Assembly (NCBI GenBank): GCA_038850275.1
Contig: JAWCLZ010000007.1
Location: 3,994 to 67,993 of the forward strand
Source: JAWCLZ01 sp038850275
GTDB lineage: Archaea; Halobacteriota; JAWCLZ01
DNA: 64,000 nt
Direction: 5' to 3'
In this document: piece by piece, positions 34,904 through 42,715 of the stretch
Numbering within the stretch: position 1 is the stretch's first letter
Layout of the letters: each line of letters begins with the position of its first letter
Notes under the pieces: model-generated
Databases searched by the model: none
Seen by the model: the letters and a program-made list of their open reading frames with translations, nothing else
Told to the model about the DNA's origin: nothing
Made by a program: the position numbers and the translations under genes

Positions 34904-35776
34904 ATGCTTAAACTAGCTCTTCCCAAGGGAAGTTTGGAAGAACAAACCCTGCTTTTATTTAAAACAGCTGGACTTGAAGTTAAAAAGGAGTTCAGAGATT
35001 ACTCCCCAAAGATCAAAGATCCTAGGGTTTCACAAGTCAAAATACTCCGCCCTCAGGAAATTCCAAAGTATGTTGAGGAGGGCTTCTTTGACTTGGGTAT
35101 AAGTGGCTATGACTGGGTTGTCGAAAGTAGGGCAGATGTTGTAGAAGTTGCGGATTTGCCCATAAGTAAAACTGGTGTTGGATCAGTTAGGATAGTCGTA
35201 GCAGTTCCAGAAAGTGCAAATATCAACTCTCCGAGAGAGATAAAGCCTAATTCTCGTGTTACCACTGAGTTTCCAAATATCACTAGAGAGTATTTTAAAA
35301 AACTTGGCATACCTGTTAAGATTTTCTATTCCTATGGCGCCACTGAGGCAAAGGTACCTGAGCTCATGGATGTAGTTGTGGATCTAACTGAAACTGGTGA
35401 AACACTGGAGAAAAATAGACTTAAAATCATAGACACCATAATGGAGTCCACTGCTAAGTTAATTGCTAATAAAAAATCTTGGAGGGATAAAAAGAAGAGG
35501 GAGGCAATTGAGGAGATAAAGACTCTTTTACTTGGCGTTATAGAAGCAAGAGGCAAGGTGCTTTTAACAATGAATGTCCCTGAGAGTAAGCTTGATTCAG
35601 TGGTTGAAATTTTACCAGCAATGAAAACCCCAACGGTTTCAAAGCTTTATAACTCAGGGTATTATGCTGTTGAAACTGTGGTGAACAAAAGCGAGGTAAA
35701 CATGCTCATCCCTAAGCTTAAGAGGAGGGGAGCGCAGGATATTTTGGAGATAAATATTTCAAAGATAGTGCGCTGA
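34904..35776 (+). CDS. hisG: ATP phosphoribosyltransferase, long form
   Basis: First step of histidine synthesis. 290 residues: the catalytic periplasmic-binding-like domain (LKLALPKGSLEEQTLLLF, DLGISGYDWV, and the PRPP loop ELMDVVVDLTETGETL) plus a C-terminal ACT-like domain (about 215-290). The ACT-like domain makes this the self-sufficient HisG-L type that histidine inhibits directly without HisZ. ATG 34904 lies about 30 nt after the TATA-like AAAATATATC; TTG 34880 would precede the predicted transcript start. Confidence 0.94.
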   Translation: MLKLALPKGSLEEQTLLLFKTAGLEVKKEFRDYSPKIKDPRVSQVKILRPQEIPKYVEEGFFDLGISGYDWVVESRADVVEVADLPISKTGVGSVRIVVAVPESANINSPREIKPNSRVTTEFPNITREYFKKLGIPVKIFYSYGATEAKVPELMDVVVDLTETGETLEKNRLKIIDTIMESTAKLIANKKSWRDKKKREAIEEIKTLLLGVIEARGKVLLTMNVPESKLDSVVEILPAMKTPTVSKLYNSGYYAVETVVNKSEVNMLIPKLKRRGAQDILEINISKIVR

Positions 35777-35786
35777 CTTGTGTTTT

Positions 35787-36095
35787 ATGGCAAGATATAA
35801 GCGGGAGAGAAAACAGTTAGCAAAAGAAATAGCTCGAGAGCGAATTGAAATTTTATTTGACTTAGCAGCGCAAGTATACAAAGAGCATCCTGAGAGAAGT
35901 GATGCATATGTAGCGCTAGCTAGGCGAATTGGAATGCGCTATAATGTCAGAATCCCTCGGGAGTTAAAGCGAAGAATGTGCAAGCACTGCCATTGCTTCT
36001 TAGTTCCAGGTAGAAATGCAAGGGTTAGATTAAGGGGAAAGCATTTAACTATTACTTGTTTAAATTGCAAGCGACAGATGCGCTTTCCATATTGA
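35787..36095 (+). CDS. rnp4: RNase P protein component 4 (Rpp21/Rpr2)
   Basis: Protein subunit of archaeal RNase P for tRNA 5' maturation. 102 residues: N-terminal helices (ARYKRERKQLAKEIARERI, LARRIGMRYNVRIPRELKRR) that bind Rpp29, then a zinc ribbon with CKHCHCF and CLNCKRQ. ATG 35787 begins MARYKRER, matching family starts. It sits 10 nt after hisG and 7 nt before the YhbY gene, the usual archaeal RNA-processing pair. Confidence 0.93.
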   Translation: MARYKRERKQLAKEIARERIEILFDLAAQVYKEHPERSDAYVALARRIGMRYNVRIPRELKRRMCKHCHCFLVPGRNARVRLRGKHLTITCLNCKRQMRFPY

Positions 36096-36102
36096 GGGAG
36101 AT

Positions 36103-36357
36103 ATGAAGAAAAGAGATATGAAGAAAAAATCAGCTTTGCTTAAAGCAGTAATTCAAATAGGAAAAGAAGGCATAACTAATGGAGTTGTTGAGGAGCTGAA
36201 GAGACAGCTGAAGGAGAAAAAGCTAGTGAAGGTTAAGTTCTTGAGAAGTGCCTTAGAAAAAACAGAGAGAGAACAACTCGCTAGGGAACTGCAGGAGAAA
36301 ACAAATGCGATTTTAATTGAGATAAGAGGGAACACAGCAGTATATCAAAGGAAGTAA
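36103..36357 (+). CDS. YhbY/CRM-domain RNA-binding protein
   Basis: 84 residues with the CRM fold: PVIQIGKEGIT-like AVIQIGKEGITNGVVEEL (the GxxG-like loop), a basic middle (KKLVKVKFLRSA), and NAILIEIRGNTAVYQRK. Bacterial YhbY binds pre-50S ribosomes. GGGAG precedes ATG 36103; ATG 36118 is a close alternative. It is tail-to-tail with srp54, with 2 nt between stops. Confidence 0.9.
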   Translation: MKKRDMKKKSALLKAVIQIGKEGITNGVVEELKRQLKEKKLVKVKFLRSALEKTEREQLARELQEKTNAILIEIRGNTAVYQRK

Positions 36358-36359
36358 TA

Positions 36360-37670
36360 CTAGAGTTTGTAGCGCTTCAATAATTTATGAATTGGAAATT
36401 TACCGCCTTTGAGGGATTTGAATGCTTGCTGCATGGTGCGGTGGTACTTCAATAGCTCCTTCACATCTTCTGGTCTAGTCCCAGATCCGCGTGCCACTCT
36501 TTTTATCCTAGAGCTATCCATAATCTTCGGGTCTAGCATTTCTTTCTCAGTCATTGAATCCATTATCACTTTGAAGCGCTTTAACTTCTCCTTCGTTATC
36601 TCAAATTGCTCCTCGCTTATATCAATGCCTAGGGGGAGCATTGATAGTAATTGCTTCAGCGGTCCCATTTTGCTTACTGCCTCAAGCTGCTTGTAGACAT
36701 CTTTCAATGTGAATTTCCCCCTCATTATTGCTTCTACATCTATTTCTTCCTCTATCCTAGCTTCTTTAGCTTTTTCAACTAGAGTTTTAAGATCGCCCAT
36801 TCCAAGTAGCCTTGATATGAAGCGATCACTTTCAAAGCGCTCTAAATCATCTAGGTGCTCTCCTGTGCCTATGAATACAATTGGTACATTTATCTCTGAA
36901 CAAGCGGAAAGCGCTCCTCCCCCCTTAGCAGTGCCATCGAGCTTGGTTATTATTATACCTGTTATCCCAATTGCTTCATGGAATGCCCTCGCTTGAGAAG
37001 CTGCTTGCTGCCCCATTGCTGCATCGAGCACGAGATACTTTTGTTCAGGGTTTATTGCTCGCTCTATCTCCACCATTTCTTGGATTAAATCATCCTCGAG
37101 AGCGTGCCTTCCACATGTGTCAATGATTTTAACATCCATTTTTTCAAGGGCTTTTAATCCATTGATAGCAATCATTACACCATTTTTGCTATCTCTATCG
37201 CCATAGAATTGAACCCCAATTTTTTCACAGAGCTGCTTCAATTGCTCATAAGCCCCAGGTCGAAAGGTATCAGCGCAGATAACACCCGCTTTCAATCCTT
37301 TTCGCTGGAAGTAGCGTGCTAGCTTGGCAACAGTGGTTGTTTTTCCACTGCCCTGCAATCCCACGAGTAATATTTTTTGAGGCTGGAGCTTGATTTCTGA
37401 GCTTTTGCCTAGTATAGCAACTAGCTCTTGATAAACGATGTTTATAACATGCTCCCTTGGATTAACCCCTGGCTTGGGTTCTTCTTTAAGGCTCCGCTCC
37501 TTTATTCTTGAGGATAGCTTCATAACGAGCTTTACATTTACATCCGCTTGTAATAGCGCGCGTTGTATATCTTTCACTAGTTCGCTAACCGTGGCTTCAT
37601 CCACTCGAGGTGCGCCTACAAATTTTCTAAGGGCACTTTTGAGAGAGCTTCCGAGGGTATCTAATACCAT
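36360..37670 (-). CDS. srp54: Signal recognition particle 54 kDa protein
   Basis: GTPase that recognises signal peptides on the ribosome. 436 residues: N domain (1-90), G domain with G1 GLQGSGKTTTVAKLA, G3 IIDTCGRHALEDDL, G4 ITKLDGTAKGGGAL, and the M domain from about 300 (MGPLKQLLSMLPLG; RVARGSGTRPEDVKELL binds SRP RNA). G3 reads DTCGR where DTAGR is usual. No SRP RNA gene was recognised in the window. Confidence 0.95.
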   Translation of the reverse strand: MVLDTLGSSLKSALRKFVGAPRVDEATVSELVKDIQRALLQADVNVKLVMKLSSRIKERSLKEEPKPGVNPREHVINIVYQELVAILGKSSEIKLQPQKILLVGLQGSGKTTTVAKLARYFQRKGLKAGVICADTFRPGAYEQLKQLCEKIGVQFYGDRDSKNGVMIAINGLKALEKMDVKIIDTCGRHALEDDLIQEMVEIERAINPEQKYLVLDAAMGQQAASQARAFHEAIGITGIIITKLDGTAKGGGALSACSEINVPIVFIGTGEHLDDLERFESDRFISRLLGMGDLKTLVEKAKEARIEEEIDVEAIMRGKFTLKDVYKQLEAVSKMGPLKQLLSMLPLGIDISEEQFEITKEKLKRFKVIMDSMTEKEMLDPKIMDSSRIKRVARGSGTRPEDVKELLKYHRTMQQAFKSLKGGKFPIHKLLKRYKL

Positions 37671-37815
37671 CTTGCTTGATTTATGGGATCATATCAACTT
37701 AAAGATTTGCTCAATCTTAATTTTAATATAATCAACCAAAAATTCAATTTTATCTGGTAATAATACCAAAAATTTATTTATTTGTTATGCATAATAATTA
37801 TAATGGTGAGAAAAT
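37671..37815. promoter_or_regulatory. AT-rich divergent promoter region between srp54 and the DUF5371 gene
   Basis: About 145 nt, very AT-rich. On the plus strand TTTATTTA (37773-37780) lies about 25 nt before a predicted start near 37803, followed by GGTGAG (37805-37810) and TTG 37816. On the minus strand AT-rich runs precede srp54. Nothing else is seen. Confidence 0.45.
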
Positions 37816-37959
37816 TTGATTGAACTAGTTTACGTCCAAGCACCTTTTACCAAGGAGGACATAGAGCAGCTGAAGAGGAAAACTAGAGCAAGCGATACCA
37901 AAAAGGCACTGCAAATTGCAGTTGAACACTATATTAACTGCGAGCACGTAGCGCGATAA
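37816..37959 (+). CDS. Small DUF5371-like protein (47 aa)
   Basis: Starts at TTG 37816, 5 nt after GGTGAG. It reads MIELVYVQAPFTKEDIEQLK followed by a basic turn and KALQIAVEHYINCEH, one strand plus two helices. The pattern (short strand, helix, STKEAL-like helix start, C-terminal HY.xC) matches a family of about 50 residues known from methanogenic euryarchaea as DUF5371, in the style of a ribbon-helix-helix DNA-binding unit. Function unknown. It ends 1 nt before the stop of the convergent zinc-ribbon gene. Confidence 0.6.
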   Translation: MIELVYVQAPFTKEDIEQLKRKTRASDTKKALQIAVEHYINCEHVAR

Positions 37960-37960
37960 A

Positions 37961-38125
37961 TCATTTCTTAGGCAGCATCTCAGTTATTTCATTTTTATCA
38001 GGTGTTGCTCCACATTTCTTGCACCAATACCCAACTCCAGGCTCAGGCGTGCTTCGTGCTATAACTTCCACTTCTCCCCCACAGCCTTTATGATATTTTT
38101 TAACTCCCTTATGATATTTCCCCAT
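37961..38125 (-). CDS. Small zinc-ribbon protein (54 aa)
   Basis: Reads MGKYHKGVKKYHKGCGGEV, then a strand region, then GYWCKKCGATPDKNEITEM. CGGEV and CKKCG form a two-part zinc knuckle (Cys/His ligands CxxxCxxC-like with an N-terminal HKGC). The N-terminus contains a repeated KYHKG. It is divergent from the Rqc2 homologue gene and convergent with the DUF5371-like gene. Tiny zinc ribbons of this type are common in archaea and usually uncharacterised. Confidence 0.62.
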   Translation of the reverse strand: MGKYHKGVKKYHKGCGGEVEVIARSTPEPGVGYWCKKCGATPDKNEITEMLPKK

Positions 38126-38192
38126 TTCCCATCTCAATAATTATTATCGAACCTATTAGATTTAAACTTTACATTTCTATGAACTATGAAAG

Positions 38193-38200
38193 TATAAATT
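38193..38200 (+). promoter_or_regulatory. TATA-like box for the Rqc2/NEMF homologue
   Basis: TATAAATT centred about 27 nt before ATG 38224 indicates a leaderless transcript. This rules against the earlier in-frame ATG at 38179, which lies upstream of the box. Confidence 0.55.
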
Positions 38201-38223
38201 CCATTTACTGCATAGATAGAACT

Positions 38224-40197
38224 ATGAAACAGAGCATGACAAGCGTTGATGTTTCAGCAACTGTGAGAGAGCTTCAAATACTCAATAATGCTTTAGTTGA
38301 TAAGGTATATCAACATACCTATGATGAAATTCGCTTGCAATTATACATTAAAGCTACTGGGCGAAGTGATTTAGTAATCGAGGCTGGAAAAAGACTGCAT
38401 CTCACAGCCTATCCACGCGCAAGTCCTAAAACTCCCTCAAATTTTGCAATGCTGCTAAGGAAATACATCTCAGGTGGCAGAATCGCTGAGATAAAGCAGC
38501 ATGATTTTGACCGAGTAATCGAAATTGCTATAGAGCGCGGGGGTGAAAAAAATTATCTGGTGGTAGAGCTATTCTCCAAGGGCAATGTTATACTGCTGAA
38601 TGAAAATCGGAAGATAATACTGCCTCTTCATTCATACAGTTTCCAAAACCGCGAGGTCAAACAGGGCTTAGAATATGAATATCCCCCTCCTCAGCTAAAT
38701 CCTCTTATATTGAGTAAAAATGAATTAGAGCAGTTGCTCAAGCAGTCTGAAAAAGATTTAATCCGCACTCTAGCATCGAGATTGAACTTGGGCGGGCTCT
38801 ACGCTGAGGAAATCTGCTTAAGGGCAAATTTAGATAAAGCGAAGGCTGCAAAAAATCTTGAACCTAGCGAATTAGAAAAATTATTTAGCGCGATGCAAGA
38901 GCTATTTACCCCTCTAGCGAGGGGGGAGTTCAAACCACATATAGTAATAAAAAATGGAGTGGAAATTGACGTCTTGCCACTTGAGCTAATGCAGTATAGA
39001 GAATATGAAAAGAAATACCATTCCACCTTCAATGCAGCACTCGATGAATACTTCACTAAGTTAGCACTGAAGAATCTAGAGACTGAGGTGGAGAGGAAAA
39101 AGGAAGAAAAGTTAACAGTTTTAAGGAGAATGCTTCATCAGCAGGAGGAAGCTATCAAGAAATTGATGGAAGAAGAAAAGCAAGCAATTGAGAAAGGGGA
39201 GTTAATTTACTCCAACTATGGAGCACTCCAAGCACTTCTTCAAGGAATAAATGAGGCAAGGAGGAAAAAAATTTCTTGGGAAGAAATAAAGCGCACTTTT
39301 ACCCAAATCAAGCACGTGAGGGAAGAAAAAGGGGAAATAGTAATCGAGCTTGAAGGTAGAGAAATCGAATTAAACATCAACCATTCACTACCTCAAAACG
39401 CCTCGAAATACTACGACCAAGCAAAGAAAATTAGAGAGAAACGCGAGGGAGCAGAAGCTGCTATTGTTGATACCAAGAGAAAAATAGCTGAAGAGCAAGC
39501 TCGCGAAGAAACTCTGGAAATTGATTTAGCACCAAGGCGGAGGGTAAAAAGGAAGAAGCATTGGTTCGATGGATTCAGATGGTTTATTTCTTCAGATGGC
39601 TTCTTAATCGTGGGAGGGAGAGATGCGGAGACAAATGAAGAACTGGTTAAAAAATATATGCAAAAAGAAGACCTCTTCTTCCACGCCCAAGCACATGGAG
39701 CACCAGCTGTGCTGGTGAAAACAGAAGGAAGAGAAGTACCTGAGAGTACCCTTCGAGAAGCAGCGCAGTTCTCAGTTTCTTATTCAAATGTATGGAAGGC
39801 AAAGCAATTTGCTGGAGACTGCTACTGGGTTAAGCCTGAACAAGTGTCCAAAACACCTGAACCTGGAGAGTACATCACTAAGGGCTCATTTGTTATAAGG
39901 GGAGAGCGCAACTACTTTTATGATGTCGCAGTGGGACTTGCAATTGGAGTGGAAATCAATGAAGAAACAAGACTCATAGCTGGGCCTGTGAGCGCGATTA
40001 AAGCTAAATCAAAGTACTACGTAGAGATCCTCCCAGGCGACTTGGATCAAAATGAAGCAGCCAAGAAGATTGCTGCTATATTTCTGGAAATAGCTAGCAA
40101 GGAGGATAAACATATTGTAAAAGCAATTGCAACTCCAGGTGAAATCGCTAAATTATTACCCCCAGGGGAAATAGATATCATCAAGCCTAAGCGGTAG
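38224..40197 (+). CDS. rqcH: Rqc2/NEMF/RqcH homologue (NFACT protein)
   Basis: Ribosome quality control factor that binds stalled 50S-peptidyl-tRNA; bacterial and eukaryotic members add C-terminal tails. 657 residues from ATG 38224: NFACT-N domain (about 1-180), helical middle, a long coiled coil (about 275-345, rich in Glu/Lys), and the NFACT-R domain (about 430-570, KHWFDGFRWFISSDGFLIVG and FFHAQAHGAPAVLVK). Asp96-Arg97 (HDFDRVIEI) matches the Asp-Arg pair needed for tailing in RqcH (family knowledge). The gene overlaps the convergent sua5 stop by 11 nt. Confidence 0.92.
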   Translation: MKQSMTSVDVSATVRELQILNNALVDKVYQHTYDEIRLQLYIKATGRSDLVIEAGKRLHLTAYPRASPKTPSNFAMLLRKYISGGRIAEIKQHDFDRVIEIAIERGGEKNYLVVELFSKGNVILLNENRKIILPLHSYSFQNREVKQGLEYEYPPPQLNPLILSKNELEQLLKQSEKDLIRTLASRLNLGGLYAEEICLRANLDKAKAAKNLEPSELEKLFSAMQELFTPLARGEFKPHIVIKNGVEIDVLPLELMQYREYEKKYHSTFNAALDEYFTKLALKNLETEVERKKEEKLTVLRRMLHQQEEAIKKLMEEEKQAIEKGELIYSNYGALQALLQGINEARRKKISWEEIKRTFTQIKHVREEKGEIVIELEGREIELNINHSLPQNASKYYDQAKKIREKREGAEAAIVDTKRKIAEEQAREETLEIDLAPRRRVKRKKHWFDGFRWFISSDGFLIVGGRDAETNEELVKKYMQKEDLFFHAQAHGAPAVLVKTEGREVPESTLREAAQFSVSYSNVWKAKQFAGDCYWVKPEQVSKTPEPGEYITKGSFVIRGERNYFYDVAVGLAIGVEINEETRLIAGPVSAIKAKSKYYVEILPGDLDQNEAAKKIAAIFLEIASKEDKHIVKAIATPGEIAKLLPPGEIDIIKPKR

Positions 40198-40774
40198 GTG
40201 AAGTGCTCATTAAGAATTTCTGAACCTCTTCTAACCTAGGCCCTTCTCTAACTATTTTCTTGTTAACTAGATCAACAATAGTAGAAGCCTTGCCGTAGTA
40301 GCACTTTCCTCCATCTATCAAAAAATCTGCCTTCACCTTCACCTCATCAGCACTCTTGGGAGCTGGCTCTCCTGAGATATTTGCACTTGTAGAAGTAATT
40401 GGCTTGCCAAATTGAGAGATCAATTCAAGTGCGATCTTGTGATCTGGGAATCGAATGCCAACTATTTTTGAGCCCGATGTTACGAAATCAGGTACAATTG
40501 GTTTTTTCAAAAGCAAAACAGTTATAGGACCCGGAAGGAATTTAACTATGAAATCCCAAGCTGCTTCATCAACATATGCAATTTCCTGCAGCATTTCAAA
40601 TGAAGAAACTGCTAGTGAGAGAGGCTCATTAGCTTTGCGCTTTTTAATTTCAAAAACCCTTTTCACGGCATTGAGTGAATAAGCATTGCACCCAAGTCCA
40701 TAGACTGTTTCAGTTGGATAAATCACAATTCCATCTCTATTTAAAACTTCCACTGCTTTTTTAATCACGTCCAT
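40187..40774 (-). CDS. sua5: Threonylcarbamoyl-AMP synthase (YrdC/Sua5 type)
   Basis: Makes threonylcarbamoyl-AMP for t6A37 in ANN-decoding tRNAs. 195 residues, a single YrdC domain without the C-terminal Sua5 domain. Motifs: YPTETVYGLGC, KKRKANEPLSLAV, LPGPITVLL and TSTSANISGEPAPKS. It starts 6 nt after the mbf1 stop, so the two form an operon. Confidence 0.93.
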   Translation of the reverse strand: MDVIKKAVEVLNRDGIVIYPTETVYGLGCNAYSLNAVKRVFEIKKRKANEPLSLAVSSFEMLQEIAYVDEAAWDFIVKFLPGPITVLLLKKPIVPDFVTSGSKIVGIRFPDHKIALELISQFGKPITSTSANISGEPAPKSADEVKVKADFLIDGGKCYYGKASTIVDLVNKKIVREGPRLEEVQKFLMSTSPTA

Positions 40775-40779
40775 AGAAG

Positions 40780-41265
40780 CTATTTCTTCTTCTTAATGGT
40801 CGCGATATCACCAAGGGTTAATTCCCTAGGAGAAGACCTCTTCTTTATCTCTACTCCAAGCTCCGCTGGTTGAACTAGCTTTATCTCTAGCACTTTTTCC
40901 AGTTTCTTTCTCACTTCCTCCTCAAGCATTAACTCCTGCCGCTCGATCTTCTTGACAACATTGGCCTTCTCTAAAATCCTCTTAGCTAGTTCTTCCTGGG
41001 TCCAACCGCGCTTCTCCCTCTCTTTTCGAATTATCTCTCCATAATTTGGAACAATTATTACATCAACCATTTGATCGAATACATCCCTCTGCTTCTCAGC
41101 AAGAGGCTTAGTTGTGGTAGCCATAGTAGCCCGAGCTACTGGAGCTCGCCTCTCCACAGGTGTTCCAAATCGAGAGCAATTGCTGCACGCATTCAACTCG
41201 CTCCCTTCAATCCTTATATAGAGAGGCTTGCCTTTAATCTCAATACCGCAAATTTCACATTGCAT
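40780..41265 (-). CDS. mbf1: Multiprotein bridging factor 1-like HTH protein
   Basis: 161 residues. The N-terminal zinc ribbon has MQCEICGIEI and ACSNCSRFG; a linker follows, then a Cro/C1-type HTH (about 80-140: YGEIIRKEREKRGWTQEELA, LEEEVRKKLEKVLEIKL). Archaeal MBF1 associates with ribosomes; the eukaryotic protein bridges TBP. ATG 41265 (MQCEICG) is chosen because the family starts there. It is divergent from pan. Confidence 0.93.
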   Translation of the reverse strand: MQCEICGIEIKGKPLYIRIEGSELNACSNCSRFGTPVERRAPVARATMATTTKPLAEKQRDVFDQMVDVIIVPNYGEIIRKEREKRGWTQEELAKRILEKANVVKKIERQELMLEEEVRKKLEKVLEIKLVQPAELGVEIKKRSSPRELTLGDIATIKKKK

Positions 41266-41345
41266 AGTATGATTGTAAAACCTAAAGCTATATATCACTA
41301 TGGATTTAATAAATTATTTGTAAAAAGCATTGGAAGTGATAATAA

Positions 41346-42602
41346 TTGGCAGCTGATGAGCAAGGCGATATTGAAGTGCAGGCAGAAGAAATAGCGGCCG
41401 CCTCTCAAGATGAATTCTTAAAATACCTCTTGGATCGAGTGCGTTTACTCGAAGAGCGCAATGCGCGGCTGAAAGAGGAGATAAAGCGAATTGAGAATGA
41501 GAAGCGCAATTCAGAGAACAAAAGAGTAAAATTCGAGCGCGAGGTGCGCAAGCTAAGGAGCGAGCTTGAGCGCTTGAGAGTTCCACCCCTCGTAGTTGGT
41601 ACTATTCAAGATGTACTCAGCGACGACAAAGTAGTGATAAAGAGCAGCACGGGTCCAAAATTCGTTGTAAGTGCTTCTCAGTTCATTGAGAGTAAAAAAC
41701 TAACTGCTGGTGCTAGAGTTGCACTTAACCAACAAACTCTTGCAATAGTCAGTGTATTACCATCTCCAAAGGACCCAATGGTATATGGAATGGAGATCAT
41801 AGAATCGCCAGACGTGGACTACGATGACATAGGAGGACTCGATGCCCAGATTCAAGAAATTAGAGAGACCGTGGAGCTGCCTTTAATAAAGCCCGAGGCA
41901 TTCAAAAAAATAGGCATAGAGCCACCCAAGGGAATACTTCTCTATGGACCTCCCGGCACTGGAAAAACTCTTCTCGCTAAAGCAGTTGCGCGAAGAACTA
42001 AGGCAACCTTCATACGAGTTGTTGGCTCAGAACTTGTTCAGAAGTACATTGGAGAGGGCGCGCGCTTGGTCCGCGAGCTATTTGAGCTAGCAAGGGAAAA
42101 ATCACCAAGTATAGTTTTCATCGATGAACTCGATGCCATAGGTGCAAAGCGGCTTGAATCCGCGACCTCAGGAGATCGAGAGGTACAGCGAACGCTAATG
42201 CAGCTCCTCAGTGAAATGGATGGCTTCGACCCCAGGGGAGATGTGAAGATCATAGGTGCAACAAATAGACCTGATATACTTGATCCAGCTTTACTCCGCC
42301 CTGGGAGATTTGATCGCATGATTGAAATACCAATGCCCAATTTCGCCGCTAGAGTGCAGATCTTCAAGATCCACACTAAGAAGATGAACCTAGCGGAGGA
42401 AATCAACTTCGAGCGCCTTGCATCGCTAACAGATGGAGCCACTGGCGCAGATATAAAAGCAATTGCAATGGAAGCAGGGATGTTCGCAATCCGCGCGGAT
42501 CGCGATGCAGTTACAATGCAGGATTTTGAAGCGGCAATTAAAAAGGTAATGGGCGAGGAAGAGGAAGACGCTCACAAAAGCATGGGAATGATGTTCGCAT
42601 AG
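41346..42602 (+). CDS. pan: Proteasome-activating nucleotidase (PAN)
   Basis: Hexameric AAA+ unfoldase for the 20S proteasome. 418 residues: N-terminal coiled coil (about 25-78), OB domain (about 80-140), AAA+ domain with Walker A GPPGTGKT (201-208), Walker B IVFIDELDAIG, and sensor/second-region motifs IIGATNRPDILDPALLRPGRFDR. The C-terminus is MMFA; the gate-opening HbYX motif is normally hydrophobic-Tyr-any, so here Phe replaces Tyr. Start TTG 41346 is the only start before the coiled coil. Proteasome subunits are not in the window. Confidence 0.95.
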   Translation: MAADEQGDIEVQAEEIAAASQDEFLKYLLDRVRLLEERNARLKEEIKRIENEKRNSENKRVKFEREVRKLRSELERLRVPPLVVGTIQDVLSDDKVVIKSSTGPKFVVSASQFIESKKLTAGARVALNQQTLAIVSVLPSPKDPMVYGMEIIESPDVDYDDIGGLDAQIQEIRETVELPLIKPEAFKKIGIEPPKGILLYGPPGTGKTLLAKAVARRTKATFIRVVGSELVQKYIGEGARLVRELFELAREKSPSIVFIDELDAIGAKRLESATSGDREVQRTLMQLLSEMDGFDPRGDVKIIGATNRPDILDPALLRPGRFDRMIEIPMPNFAARVQIFKIHTKKMNLAEEINFERLASLTDGATGADIKAIAMEAGMFAIRADRDAVTMQDFEAAIKKVMGEEEEDAHKSMGMMFA

Positions 42603-42608
42603 ATAATT

Positions 42609-42653
42609 AGCTCATTTTTTAGCATTTAAAAGCTCATTTTTCTAGCATTTAAA
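42609..42653 (+). repeat. 22/23-bp tandem repeat downstream of pan
   Basis: Two consecutive copies of AGCTCATTTTTTAGCATTTAA-type sequence (42609-42630 and 42631-42653), the second with one extra base. Each has a T5-T6 tract, so this may double as a T-rich archaeal terminator for pan, followed by the ligase promoter (TTTATATTATT near 42683). Confidence 0.85.
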
Positions 42654-42715
42654 TTTTCAGCATTATACAATTATTTTAAACATTTATATTATTCAAAGTC
42701 GTTATTGAAAAGTGA

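Noticed and set aside
42038..42442. A 134-residue frame opposite pan
   Set aside because: Antisense to the AAA+ core; no start signal.
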